From Chloroflexota bacterium (GTDB taxonomy: Bacteria > Chloroflexota > Limnocylindria > Limnocylindrales > CSP1-4), in NCBI GenBank assembly GCA_003171255.1, contig PMYK01000011.1, forward strand, positions 3,508 to 63,390: DNA of 59,883 nucleotides. The letters are read 5' to 3'. Numbering within the stretch: position 1 is the stretch's first letter; each line of letters opens with the position of its first letter. This document shows positions 20,164-29,191 of this stretch, piece after piece. A program made the position numbers and the translations under genes. A model generated the notes under the pieces. That model had not been told where the DNA came from. It was given only the letters and a program-made list of their open reading frames with translations, and ran no database searches.

Positions 20164-22515
20164 TTGCCCTGGGTAGATGACACACCGCGCGGCCGCATGC
20201 TCAGCCGAGTTGGGGCGGCTGAGGCAGCGCTGTATCAGGAGGAGCCCGGCCACCAGCGGAGCTCGTTCGACCGAGCCAAGAAGATCGTTCGGGAGGCCCT
20301 CCCCAAAGGTGCGCTGATCCTGGGCATCCTGGCCGTGGTCAACGCCGGCTCGGGGTTCCTTGCCAGGAAGATCGTGGGACACGTCTTCGGCGCCGGGCCC
20401 GAGACCGACGCGCTCTGGAATGCGGCTGCGCTGACGCAGGCGCCTGTCGACATCCTGATCACGGGCGGGATCATCGGCCCGTTCCTGCCGCTCTTCCTGG
20501 GCCTGAAGGGTGAGGCCGAGACCGCGGCGCGCGCGTTCGCCCGGACCATCCTCACGGCGGCATTGCTGGTCATGTCGGTGGCCATCGTCTTCGTAATCGT
20601 CTTCGCCCCGCAGATCGCCCCTCTCGCCGCGCCGGGCTTCGAAGGCAGCCAGCGCGAGCTCTACATCGGCCTGATCCGCGTCGTATGCATTGGTCAGCTC
20701 GCCATCACCGCCTCGCTCGTCCTCGGCGAGATCCTGATCGCGGAGCGCCGCTTCCTGTCGTACGGCCTAGCCGAGTTCGCCCTCAACTGCGGGACCGCGG
20801 TGGGTGCGCTGCTGCTTGGCGGCGTGTTCGGGATCTGTGGCGCGGCCGTCGGGTTCGTGATCGGTGCCTTCGGCCACCTGACCGTCCGTCTCGTCGGTAT
20901 CTACCGGACCACCTTCCGGCCCCGGCTCGAGCTGGCGCTTCGCACCAAGGGCGTTGGCGAGTTCGCGGTGTTGATGCTGCCGAAGATGGCCAGCGCGATC
21001 CTGCTGTCGCTGCTCCTGCTGTACTTCAATCAGATCGCGTCGACCCTGGCGCCGGGATCGACCTCGGCAATCACGTACGCCCGGGACTTCCAGAGCACGG
21101 CCGAGAGCATGATCGGACTCTCATTCGCCCTGGCCGCCTTCGCCTCGCTCTCCGCCACTGCCGCTGCCGGCGACAAGCGAGCCTTCAAGCGAATCCTCCG
21201 CACCAACGTCCTGACGATCGGAATCCTCTCCACGCTGGCCGCGATCGCACTGGCGGTCCTGGCGGGGTTCATCTCCGGGTTGTTCAAGGGCGGGGCATTC
21301 GACGAAACCGACGCTTCGCGGATGACCCTCGTCCTTGTCCTCTTTGCCATCTCCGTGCCCTTCGAATGCCTGGTGGAGATTCTCGCCCGGGCGATCTACG
21401 CCACGCACAACACGCTGGAGCCACTGGCGGCCGTGGCTTGCGGCTTCGTCGCCGGCGTGGCTACGACCATGCTCCTCTCGTCTCCGATCGGGCTTGCCGC
21501 CCTGCCTCTCGGATACGTGGCCTTCCAGGCGGTCCGGGTGGTCGTCCTGTCGCTCTTCCTGCGGCCCCGCATGGCCCGTATCGGCGGCACGTCGCGCTGG
21601 ACTCGGGCGATCGTTCGCGACCGCTGGGGCGGTCTCCAGTCGGCCAATCGACGCACCATGCCGGTCGGCCAGCTCGCCCTGATCGTCTTGCTGTTCCTGG
21701 CCCTGACAGGCGGGACTCTGTTCGCGACAGTCCAGGTCGCGACCCGTGTCTCGATCGGCGGTGATCCCCAGACGACACCATGGGCCCGCGTCGGAGGAAC
21801 TCGCGCGCCGGTTATAGCGATCGCTTCCTCGACACCCGACCCCGCACCCTCGGCAGAGCCATCAGCCTCGGCAGAGCCATCAGCCTCGGCCAGCATCGAG
21901 CCGCCACCCGGCCCGACAGGCACTCCGGGCGTCTTCGCCATGGACCTGTACCAGACCGGCGACTTCGTAAGCGAGGCCAAGGACACCTGGTGCATCCCCG
22001 CGGCAATGCAGGTCTCCATGAACATCATGAGCATCGAACCTGACACGAGCCGCGACACCCAGGCCAAGCTCTTCGACCTGGCCGTGTCGATCGCCGGCAG
22101 CAGCTCCGGCGGTGCCGACCCCAATGGTTGGGCGACCGGGCTCTCGTCGCTGGGCTACGGCAATTACACCGTCGAGGCCAAGCCCGACATGGTCGACGCG
22201 ATCCACGTCGTCGCAACGCAGATCCGGATGACGCAGCGGCCGGCGGGACTCCTCGTCTGGCAGGGCTGGCATTCCTGGGTAGTTTCCGGCTTCACCGCCA
22301 CGGCCGACCCCGCCCTCACAGATAACTTCACGGTCATCTCGTTGCGCATCGAGGACGTGTGGTATCCGCGCGTTTCGTCGAAATGGCCGAAGTCCCGCCC
22401 GCCCGATACGGACATCCTGGTCAGCGACCTCGGCCCCGACTACAAGCCGTGGGTCCAGTCCGAGTCGCTGTCGGGACGCGACAACAAGTACGTGTACGTC
22501 ATCCCGATACTCTGA
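20164..22515 (+). CDS. MurJ-type lipid II flippase fused to a C39-like cysteine peptidase domain
   Basis: The 783-residue protein starts at TTG (GGAGGAC upstream; ATG 20197 is the alternative). Residues about 45-490 are a MurJ/MviN MOP-superfamily flippase with around fourteen membrane segments. A basic cytoplasmic stretch and an extra membrane segment at about 502-522 follow. A Pro/Ser/Ala-rich linker (about 550-585, including an 18-bp DNA repeat) then leads to a domain of about 200 residues. That domain has TWCIPAAMQVSMNIM (C610), GWHSWVVSGF (H703) and IEDVWYPR (D731), the Cys-His-Asp order and local motifs of C39-like/papain-fold peptidases. The topology puts the peptidase outside the membrane. 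Such a fusion is unusual. Two membrane protein genes follow. Confidence 0.82.
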   Translation: MPWVDDTPRGRMLSRVGAAEAALYQEEPGHQRSSFDRAKKIVREALPKGALILGILAVVNAGSGFLARKIVGHVFGAGPETDALWNAAALTQAPVDILITGGIIGPFLPLFLGLKGEAETAARAFARTILTAALLVMSVAIVFVIVFAPQIAPLAAPGFEGSQRELYIGLIRVVCIGQLAITASLVLGEILIAERRFLSYGLAEFALNCGTAVGALLLGGVFGICGAAVGFVIGAFGHLTVRLVGIYRTTFRPRLELALRTKGVGEFAVLMLPKMASAILLSLLLLYFNQIASTLAPGSTSAITYARDFQSTAESMIGLSFALAAFASLSATAAAGDKRAFKRILRTNVLTIGILSTLAAIALAVLAGFISGLFKGGAFDETDASRMTLVLVLFAISVPFECLVEILARAIYATHNTLEPLAAVACGFVAGVATTMLLSSPIGLAALPLGYVAFQAVRVVVLSLFLRPRMARIGGTSRWTRAIVRDRWGGLQSANRRTMPVGQLALIVLLFLALTGGTLFATVQVATRVSIGGDPQTTPWARVGGTRAPVIAIASSTPDPAPSAEPSASAEPSASASIEPPPGPTGTPGVFAMDLYQTGDFVSEAKDTWCIPAAMQVSMNIMSIEPDTSRDTQAKLFDLAVSIAGSSSGGADPNGWATGLSSLGYGNYTVEAKPDMVDAIHVVATQIRMTQRPAGLLVWQGWHSWVVSGFTATADPALTDNFTVISLRIEDVWYPRVSSKWPKSRPPDTDILVSDLGPDYKPWVQSESLSGRDNKYVYVIPIL

Positions 22516-22629
22516 GCCGCAATGGGCGCCCGCGTGCCGCGGATCGTGCCGCGGATCGACTTCGCGGCCACACCCCGGCGGCGCTACATTGACGCTGTCA
22601 CCGCGCCGGAGCCGTCACGAGGGAGCCAG

Positions 22630-23361
22630 ATGAGCGGGGAGATTCTCGAAGCCGCAGCGTCTGAGGTCGAGGGCATTGTCGTGTCGGAGGTCATCGTCGG
22701 CGACCACGAGCCGAGCCCCGAGCGCGGCCGCGGCGGTGTGGCAGTTCTCCTGACCGTCGCCGCGGTGGTTGCCGCCGTCATCGGGTTCCGCGCGGCAATT
22801 ATCTCCAGCTCAGCCTCCGACTCCTGGCAGTCGGCGCTCCGAACCGAGGTCAAACGCTCGGCCTCCGCGACTGAGGACGTGCGCTACCTCTACCAGACGG
22901 AACTCCCCCTCGCCTTTCAGATCATCCAGGCTCGGATCGTTCAGGGCGAGATGCTGGCGGCGGCACAGGGACAGACCGGGGCGGCCAAGCAAGGCCTCCT
23001 GATCGAAGCCGGCATCCAGGCGCAGATCATCTCCGGGATCTCGTCGAGCTCGGATCTCGCCACCAAGCCCGAATACGCGCTAACCTCGGGCGGGCTCGAT
23101 CTGGGCCAGCGGCTCGCGGACCTGCGGGCAGAGCAGCCGGCTATGGTGGCGCTCGATCCCGACGGCCTCGAGGCGGCCGGCGACAAACTGGCCAACAAGG
23201 CCGAGGTGTTGTCGCTCGCCCTCATACCGACGAGCGTCGCCGCCTTCCTCGGCGTGCTCTCCCAGCCGTTCCGGCGCCGCCGGGTGCTTCTCTTGCGGCT
23301 GGGCACCGTGGCGCTCGCCGGCGGCGCGGCAATGGCCCTGATCGTCGAGGTGCTCGCGTGA
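22630..23361 (+). CDS. Hypothetical membrane protein (1 + 2 TM topology)
   Basis: ATG 22630 follows GAGGGAG and gives 243 residues. There is a membrane segment at about 38-60, an external region of about 130 residues rich in Ala/Gln with alpha-helical character (TELPLAFQIIQARIVQGEML), and two membrane segments near the C-terminus (about 195-213 and 220-240). I recognise no family. The layout matches the next gene, whose GTG overlaps its stop by 4 nt. It follows the MurJ-peptidase gene after 114 nt, so all three may be one transcript. Confidence 0.7.
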   Translation: MSGEILEAAASEVEGIVVSEVIVGDHEPSPERGRGGVAVLLTVAAVVAAVIGFRAAIISSSASDSWQSALRTEVKRSASATEDVRYLYQTELPLAFQIIQARIVQGEMLAAAQGQTGAAKQGLLIEAGIQAQIISGISSSSDLATKPEYALTSGGLDLGQRLADLRAEQPAMVALDPDGLEAAGDKLANKAEVLSLALIPTSVAAFLGVLSQPFRRRRVLLLRLGTVALAGGAAMALIVEVLA

Positions 23362-24020
23362 TCTCGCCCGATTCCGCGGCCGAGCTTCGCGCAGAGAAGC
23401 GCTTCGACCTCGTCGCGGCCATCCTCATCGGCGCCATAGCCGTCCTGGCCGCATTGCTGGCCGTCATCCAGATCGGTGCCAGTCAGGCCGCCACTCGCGC
23501 CGATCTCGAAGCCGCGCGCCTGGCTTCGGACCTGTCGGCGCGTATCTCGGCCAGCCAGATGGCGACCGACTCCAGCTTCGGCGCACAGCAGACGGCGATC
23601 GTCCTCGGATTGGAGTCCGTGGCGCGACAGCTGGCCGGGCTCGAGAACAACGATGCCACGTCCACGGCCGTCGGCGCGGCCCAGCAATCGGCATATCAGA
23701 AGCTGACCGCGGCCCTCACCGCCACATCCGAAACCAGCGGCGGCGCACCGGTCGACTTGTATACCGCCGGCCTGCTGGGCGCCACCACGCAGCAACTCCT
23801 GACGGAGCTGGCCGAGCAGAACCATCAAGTCGACGTGGCCGCCGCCGCCAGCACGCACGAGCAGCGAGCCGTTCTGGGCCTGTCGCTCCTGGCTCTGGCC
23901 GGTGTTCTTACCGGACTGGCCGCGGTTCTTCGTGAGGGCCGAGGCGGCCGGATCTCGCTGACGGCCGCATGCGCCATGGCAGCCTTCGCGGGCGCGATGG
24001 CGGCCTGGGCCTTGATCTAG
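23358..24020 (+). CDS. Hypothetical membrane protein paired with the preceding gene
   Basis: The GTG start overlaps the previous stop (GTGA), so the two are translationally coupled. The 220-residue protein has a membrane segment at about 20-40 (FDLVAAILIGAIAVLAALLA), a helical Ala/Thr/Gln-rich external region of about 120 residues, and two C-terminal membrane segments. It resembles the upstream protein in topology and composition, and both may descend from one ancestor. No catalytic motif is visible. An external receptor or scaffold role is possible but unsupported. Confidence 0.7.
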   Translation: MISPDSAAELRAEKRFDLVAAILIGAIAVLAALLAVIQIGASQAATRADLEAARLASDLSARISASQMATDSSFGAQQTAIVLGLESVARQLAGLENNDATSTAVGAAQQSAYQKLTAALTATSETSGGAPVDLYTAGLLGATTQQLLTELAEQNHQVDVAAAASTHEQRAVLGLSLLALAGVLTGLAAVLREGRGGRISLTAACAMAAFAGAMAAWALI

Positions 24021-24058
24021 CCCGGACAGGGGCGGCCGCCGCGCGGTCGAAGCGCCCG

Positions 24059-24994
24059 CTAGTTCACGAGTTGGTCGGCCAGCCAGGCCGCGCGATCCGC
24101 CCGTGCCGCGGCGTTGAGTACATGGCCGGCGTCGTACCAGGTGACCTTCTTGGTCGTGGGCACGAGCGCCGCAAATCCGTCGGCCTCGTCCTGGGTGTAG
24201 TACGAGTCGTCGCGGCCGAACTGGAACAGCAGGGTTCCGCTGGCGATGTGAGGCGCGAATATGGACAGGTCAAGGCTGGGCAGCCCGTACCCAGGCACCA
24301 CGCACATCACGACCGCCGCCTTGACTCGACTATCCACGGACAGCAGTACCGACCCCAGGATCGCGCCCAGGCTGTGGCCAACATACCCGAGCCTCGCGGG
24401 ATTCACCTGAGGCTGCGAGGCCAGGAAGTCGAGGGCGCGGCGCATCTCCCGTACCTGGTAGATAGTTTCGGTGAGGGCGTCGTCAAACATGCCCCAGTCC
24501 GGCTGCGTAACGACCAGGCCGGCGATGTGCTGCTGCCCGGCCACGGCCGTGGCTTCGGCCAGGAAGTCCGCGCGCGAGCCATTGGAGCCGTGCTCGTAGA
24601 GGACTCCGGGGACTGGGCCGTTACCGTCGGGAAGGATCAGATAGGCCTCGACAGGCTCACCTGCCGCTCCAACGAATATGACGTCCTCGACTGTGGCGCC
24701 GACCGCCTTTTTGCTGGCGCCCTCGAACGTGGCGAAGGGCTGGTCGCCCGCGTAGGCAAACAGCGGCAGGATCTGTTCGTAGGTCGGCGAGGCGGGCAGC
24801 TGCGCGGGCAGGTGGATCACGTTCGGCCAGGGCGTGGGCGGAGGTGTCATCGTCGGCGCCTGGGTAGCGGTGGGGGTGGCTTCGCCGGTCGGCATCGCGG
24901 TAGCCGCGGAGGACCCACAGGCAGCCGTTGTCGCACTCAACACGACGACGGCCACGACGGAAAGACCGGCTCGACTGACCGAACGAAGCTGCAC
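24059..24994 (-). CDS. Alpha/beta-hydrolase lipoprotein (dienelactone hydrolase-like)
   Basis: GTG 24994 is chosen because AAGAGGA lies upstream and a lipoprotein signal begins directly after it: basic residues, a hydrophobic core, then TTAACGS with lipidated C26. A Pro/Thr-rich linker (about 30-60) leads to the hydrolase domain. It contains LYEHGSNGSRADF (oxyanion region), the nucleophile elbow GHSLGAILGS and the catalytic His in YDAGHVLNAAA. The 311-residue protein should be anchored on the outer face of the membrane and act on esters or lactones; the substrate is unknown. It lies 95 nt downstream of gadB on the same strand. Confidence 0.83.
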   Translation of the reverse strand: MQLRSVSRAGLSVVAVVVLSATTAACGSSAATAMPTGEATPTATQAPTMTPPPTPWPNVIHLPAQLPASPTYEQILPLFAYAGDQPFATFEGASKKAVGATVEDVIFVGAAGEPVEAYLILPDGNGPVPGVLYEHGSNGSRADFLAEATAVAGQQHIAGLVVTQPDWGMFDDALTETIYQVREMRRALDFLASQPQVNPARLGYVGHSLGAILGSVLLSVDSRVKAAVVMCVVPGYGLPSLDLSIFAPHIASGTLLFQFGRDDSYYTQDEADGFAALVPTTKKVTWYDAGHVLNAAARADRAAWLADQLVN

Positions 24995-25089
24995 TTGCGT
25001 TCCTCTTGCTGTCCACGGTTTTCGATGACAGGAATCGAATGAACCGTCGCCGCGGCCATCCGCGCGACGCCTGCGCTGCCGCTGTTCGA

Positions 25090-26481
25090 TCAATGGCGGA
25101 ACGAGACGGCCAACTCCGGTTCCATCGGCTCCGCCTGGCGCTCGAGCTCGGGTAGCAGGCGCTCCAGGTCGGCCAGGAAGAGGGCCGCCAGATCGTGGGA
25201 GAAGCCGTTTCGCACGACGATGCGCAGCACGGCCAGATCCTCGCGGTCCTTCGGGAAAGTGTAGGCCGGGACCTGCCAGCCCCGTTCGCGGAGCCGTCGC
25301 GAAACATCGAAGACGGTGAAGTTGTCGATCCCCGCCTTGACCCTGAACGCGACCACTGGAAGCTGGCTGCCGTCGGTGATCAGCTCAAACGGGCCGAGCT
25401 CGGCCAGCTTTGTCGCGACGTCGCCGGCCACGTCGCGACAAACGGCATGGACTGCCCGATAGCCCTCGCGACCCAACCGCAGGAACATGTAGTACTGGGC
25501 CACGATCTGGGCGCCGGGCCGGGAGAAGTTGAGGGCGAACGTGGGCATGTCGCCGCCCAGGTAGTTGACGTGATAGATCAGTTCCTCCGGCAGCGACGCC
25601 TGGTCGCGCCAGAGCACCCAGCCTACGCCCGGGAAGACCAGGCCGTACTTGTGGCCCGAGGTGTTGATGCTGGCCACTCTCGGGATGCGGAAGTCCCACT
25701 CCAGGTCCGGATCCAGGAAGGGCGCGATCATTCCGCCCGAGGCGCCGTCGACATGGATCGGGACGTTCAGTCCGGTCCGCGCCTGGAGATCGTCCAGGGC
25801 GGCCGCTATCTCCGCCACCGGCTCATAGCTACCGTCGAACGTTGAACCGAGCACGGCCACGACGCCGATCGTGTTCTCGTCGACGAGCTTCACCGCCTCC
25901 TCGCCGGTGAGGTGGAAACGGTTGCCGTCCATCGGGACCTGCCGCGGCTCAACCTCGAAGTAGTTGGCGAACTTCTCCCAGCAGACCTGGACGTTGATGC
26001 CCATGACGATGTTCGGCTTGTCCGCGGGCTTGCCGGCCGCGCGCCGGGCCTGCTGCCAGAGCCGCTTCATGGCGAGGCCGCCGAGCATGCATGCCTCGGA
26101 CGAACCCACAGTCGAGCAGCCCGGGGCCTTCGATTGATCCGGCGCGTTCCACAGGTCCGCCAGCATGGAGACGCAGCGATGCTCCATCTCGGCGGTCTGC
26201 GGGTACTCGTCCTTGTTGATCATGTTCTTGGGCAGGCACTCGGTCATCAGGCGGCCCACCTCCGGCTCCATCCACGTCGTCACGAACGTAGCCAGGTTCT
26301 GGCGGGCGTTGCCGTCGAGCATCAGCTCGTCGTGGATGATCTGGTAGGCCGCCGCGGACGACATCTCGTTGGCAGGCAGGCGCCTGGTTGGGATGGGCGC
26401 CAGCACCGAACCCTGGGCGAAGAGCGGGTTGACCGACAGATGCTCGGCCGAATGCCGGCGACGATGGCTCGAACCCAACAT
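25090..26481 (-). CDS. gadB: Glutamate decarboxylase (PLP-dependent)
   Basis: The enzyme converts glutamate to GABA and CO2, consuming a proton, as in acid resistance or GABA-shunt metabolism. The 463 residues match the family length. Motifs are GCSTVGSSEACMLGGLAMKR around 121-140, PIHVDGASGG with D245, and the PLP lysine K278 in INTSGHKYGLVFPGVGW. ATG 26481 follows GGGAGGT. No GABA/glutamate antiporter gene is adjacent. It diverges from the XRE/nuclease-like gene across a repeat-filled intergenic region. Confidence 0.95.
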   Translation of the reverse strand: MLGSSHRRRHSAEHLSVNPLFAQGSVLAPIPTRRLPANEMSSAAAYQIIHDELMLDGNARQNLATFVTTWMEPEVGRLMTECLPKNMINKDEYPQTAEMEHRCVSMLADLWNAPDQSKAPGCSTVGSSEACMLGGLAMKRLWQQARRAAGKPADKPNIVMGINVQVCWEKFANYFEVEPRQVPMDGNRFHLTGEEAVKLVDENTIGVVAVLGSTFDGSYEPVAEIAAALDDLQARTGLNVPIHVDGASGGMIAPFLDPDLEWDFRIPRVASINTSGHKYGLVFPGVGWVLWRDQASLPEELIYHVNYLGGDMPTFALNFSRPGAQIVAQYYMFLRLGREGYRAVHAVCRDVAGDVATKLAELGPFELITDGSQLPVVAFRVKAGIDNFTVFDVSRRLRERGWQVPAYTFPKDREDLAVLRIVVRNGFSHDLAALFLADLERLLPELERQAEPMEPELAVSFRH

Positions 26482-26575
26482 CGACTGACCTCCCGTGTCT
26501 CTCTGCTCGACTGCGACCGGTGCAAGTCTGCTTAGCCGAACTCTACCGCCCGGCGCGCGTCGCGCGACGGGAGCC

Positions 26576-26692
26576 GGCAAGTGGAGCGCGCGCCGCACGC
26601 GCCGCGAGTGGATTGCGCGCCGCACTCGTGGCAGGTGGAGCGCGCGCCGTTACACGGCGAGTGGGGCGCGCGCCGTTACACGGCAAGTGGGT
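26576..26692. repeat. 26-27-bp tandem repeat, about 4.5 copies
   Basis: The core GTGG-N2-CGCGCGCCG recurs at 26581, 26608, 26635 and 26661, with a partial copy at 26687. The period is 26-27 bp. It lies between the divergent gadB and XRE/nuclease-like genes, where both promoters must be. Confidence 0.85.
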
Positions 26693-26752
26693 CCTGAAGA
26701 TTGAGGTAGAGAGATAAGCGAACGATGAGATCCATGCCCCATCCTCCCGTGA

Positions 26753-27601
26753 GTGAACGATCTGCAGCTCGGCATCGCCCTTCGCACGGTTCGGATCAAG
26801 CGCCGCCTACGCCAAGGTGACCTGGCGGCGCTGGCCGGCGTTTCGGATTCGTTCGTGTCGCGCGTGGAAAGCGGACAACTGGATCGCGTGTCGCTTCTGA
26901 CTCTCCGCTGCATGGCCACGAAGCTTGGGGTCACCCTGGAGCTCACTCCAAGAAGCACGGGGAACGACCTCAGCCGTCTGGCGAATGCGCGGCATGCTGC
27001 GCTGGGTGAACGCGTCGCGGCCTGGATCGCGGATCAGCCCGGCTGGGTCGTCGTGGCCGAGGTCTCGTTCGCCATCTACGGGGAGCGGGGAGTTGTGGAC
27101 CTCCTCGCCTGGCACGAGGCCGCCCGCACACTCGTCGTCATCGAGCTCAAGACCGCGATTGTGGACGTGAACGAGCTCATCGGGACCCTGGATCGAAAAC
27201 GACGTCTGACGGCACGGATCGCATCCGAACGAGGCTGGATGGCTCAATCGATCGGCGCCTGGCTGATAGTCGGCGACTCGCGCACCAATCGTCGTCGAGT
27301 CTCCGACCATCGGACCATCCTGGGGTCGGCGCTGCCTCAGGATGGTCGAGCTCTGGCGCCGCTGTTCAGCCATCCGGAGCGCGGCCCGGCCTCGGGCATC
27401 GCCTTCTGGACCAACTTGCCTGGAGCGGGAGTTGATCAACAGTTCGCGGCTCCGCGGCGGGTGGTAAGGCGGTACAACACGAAGAAACCGGTCGACCCAC
27501 GCTCGGACTCGGGCCCGCAGAGCAGCCATGCCGGTTCTCAGACCCAAGCCGATCCCCCTGATCGAGTCCAATTCCCGCCTCGGGCAAACTGGTCCAGATA
27601 G
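26753..27601 (+). CDS. XRE-family HTH protein with PD-(D/E)XK-like nuclease domain
   Basis: The start is GTG 26753 (no good ribosome binding site, and upstream ATGs are out of frame), giving 282 residues. HTH_XRE covers about 5-60 (RTVRIKRRLRQGDLAALAGV... SDSFVSRVESGQLDR). Residues 80-175 carry E103, GVVDLLAWHEAARTLVVIEL (D116, E131) and K133, the D...E-x-K order of restriction-endonuclease-fold domains. The C-terminal 60 residues are disordered and Pro/Arg-rich. It could be a regulator using a degenerate nuclease fold, or a real nuclease. It shares architecture, not close sequence, with the protein at 9599-10438, and tandem repeats lie on both sides. Confidence 0.78.
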   Translation: MNDLQLGIALRTVRIKRRLRQGDLAALAGVSDSFVSRVESGQLDRVSLLTLRCMATKLGVTLELTPRSTGNDLSRLANARHAALGERVAAWIADQPGWVVVAEVSFAIYGERGVVDLLAWHEAARTLVVIELKTAIVDVNELIGTLDRKRRLTARIASERGWMAQSIGAWLIVGDSRTNRRRVSDHRTILGSALPQDGRALAPLFSHPERGPASGIAFWTNLPGAGVDQQFAAPRRVVRRYNTKKPVDPRSDSGPQSSHAGSQTQADPPDRVQFPPRANWSR

Positions 27602-27610
27602 TCGCGCGCA

Positions 27611-27660
27611 GCGGCCACGGGCGGGAGTCGCGGACGGCGGCCACGGGCGGGAGTCGCGGG
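27611..27660. repeat. 25-bp tandem duplication downstream of the XRE/nuclease-like gene
   Basis: GCGGCCACGGGCGGGAGTCG followed by CGGAC or CGGGC occurs twice head to tail (27611-27635 and 27636-27660). It is followed by further GC-rich palindromic words (GGCCGAGGGCC, GGCCCGAGGGCC) up to about 27720. Confidence 0.85.
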
Positions 27661-27751
27661 CGCGCCCAGCCGCGGCCGAGGGCCGCGGGCGACAATCGGC
27701 CCGAGGGCCACGGGCCCGCAGGTGCGGAGGTCGCGATTTACCATTGGCCGC

Positions 27752-29116
27752 ATGCTCGAAGCGCACCAGTCCTTACCCGAGGCTGAGCTGAGCGCTGAAT
27801 TGTCCGCGGAGGCGGTCGCCGACCCGGCAATCGCGGCCGGAACCCGGGCAACGCCAACTCGCCGGCCCTCGTTGTGGCGACACGTCGACTTCATGAAGAT
27901 CTGGTCCGCGGCTACGGTCAGCCTCATGGGCTCGCAGGTCAGCCAGATCGCAATTCCCTACATCGCGGTCGTAGTCCTGCGGTCATCGGCGTTCCAGTTG
28001 GGGTTGCTCGTCACCGTCGAGATGTTGCCCTTCATCCTGCTGACGCTTCCGGCGGGAGCGTGGCTCGATCGAGTGCGGCGCCGGCCCGTTCTCATCGCCG
28101 GCGATCTCGGACGTGCCGCCGCCCTCATCACGATCCCGATCGCATACGCCCTCGGCGTGCTCACCATCTGGCAGCTCTACGCAGTTGGCTTCGTGGCCGG
28201 CATGTTGACCGTCCTTTTCGATGTCGCGGACCAGTCCTACCTGCCGGCCCTGCTCGACACCGACGATCTCGTCGAAGGCAACGCCAAGCTCCAGATCTCG
28301 GCTTCTGCCGCCCAGATCGCCGGACCGGGACTCGGCGGCGGGGTGATTGGGCTCGTTGCCGCTCCCTTCGCGATCGTCCTCGATGCCATCAGCTTCCTCG
28401 CGTCGGGCAGTCTCATCGCGCTGATTCGCAAACCCGAGCCAAGGCCCGAACGAAAGGTGCACACGAGCCTGCGCCAGGAGATCGCGGTGGGCCTGCGGTA
28501 CGTCACCGGAAACCGCTATCTGCGGATGATCGCGGGCTCGACAGCTACCTCCAACCTGGGCTCCAGCCTTGCCTTCTCGATATTCCCGATCTTCGCCTAT
28601 GTCGAGCTGAACCTCAGCCCGGCTCTCGTCGGTCTTGCGTTCGGGCTGGGGGGTTTCGGAGTGCTGGCCGGCGCCGTTCTCGCGGGGCCTCTGGGCCGTC
28701 GGTTCGGCGTGGGGCCGGTCATCGTGGGTTCGATGTTCGTCAGCGGCCTGTCCATGTTTATCGTGGTCTTCCTGCCCGCCACGGCCATCGTCGCCGGGGC
28801 CATGCTGCTCGTCGCGCAATTCCTGATGGGCTTCACAGCCGTCGTCTACAACGTCAATCAGGTCAGCTTCCGGCAGGCCATCACGCCCCTGGACATGCAG
28901 GGCCGGATGAACGCCACGATGCGGTTCATCGTCTGGGGCACGATGCCCCTCGGATCCGTCGCGGGCGGCATCCTGGCCACGTTCTTGCCGCTGCGGACGA
29001 CGATCCTGGTTGGTGCCGTGATCTCCTCGTCGGCGTTCCTGTGGGTCCTGGTGTCGCCGGTCCGGTCACTGCGCGTGATACCCAAGTCCGGTCCGGGCCC
29101 GTCGTACACCGACTGA
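27752..29116 (+). CDS. MFS transporter (MFS_3 / enterobactin-exporter-like)
   Basis: The 454-residue protein has twelve predicted membrane segments starting near residue 38, after a polar N-terminus. The loop 2-3 signature GAWLDRVRRRPVLIAGDLGR and the sequence DQSYLPALLDTDDLVEGNAKLQ are typical of the MFS_3 group of exporters, which includes EntS and macrolide-type effluxers. The substrate is unknown. ATG 27752 is supported by TACCAT at 27739-27744, seven nt upstream. No Shine-Dalgarno is present, so translation is probably leaderless. A strong hairpin follows the stop. Confidence 0.87.
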   Translation: MLEAHQSLPEAELSAELSAEAVADPAIAAGTRATPTRRPSLWRHVDFMKIWSAATVSLMGSQVSQIAIPYIAVVVLRSSAFQLGLLVTVEMLPFILLTLPAGAWLDRVRRRPVLIAGDLGRAAALITIPIAYALGVLTIWQLYAVGFVAGMLTVLFDVADQSYLPALLDTDDLVEGNAKLQISASAAQIAGPGLGGGVIGLVAAPFAIVLDAISFLASGSLIALIRKPEPRPERKVHTSLRQEIAVGLRYVTGNRYLRMIAGSTATSNLGSSLAFSIFPIFAYVELNLSPALVGLAFGLGGFGVLAGAVLAGPLGRRFGVGPVIVGSMFVSGLSMFIVVFLPATAIVAGAMLLVAQFLMGFTAVVYNVNQVSFRQAITPLDMQGRMNATMRFIVWGTMPLGSVAGGILATFLPLRTTILVGAVISSSAFLWVLVSPVRSLRVIPKSGPGPSYTD

Positions 29117-29158
29117 GCGGCCGGCCTGGGCAACCCGCACAGCCCGGGCGTGAGCCGC

Positions 29159-29191
29159 CAGGGCCGCTTTCACCGAACTGAAGCGGCCCTG
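29159..29191 (+). terminator. Hairpin after the MFS transporter gene
   Basis: CAGGGCCGCTT (29159-29169) pairs perfectly with AAGCGGCCCTG (29181-29191), an 11-bp stem with an 11-nt loop, 43 nt after the stop. No T-tract follows, so it may act as a Rho-independent-like barrier or an mRNA end stabiliser. Confidence 0.6.
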
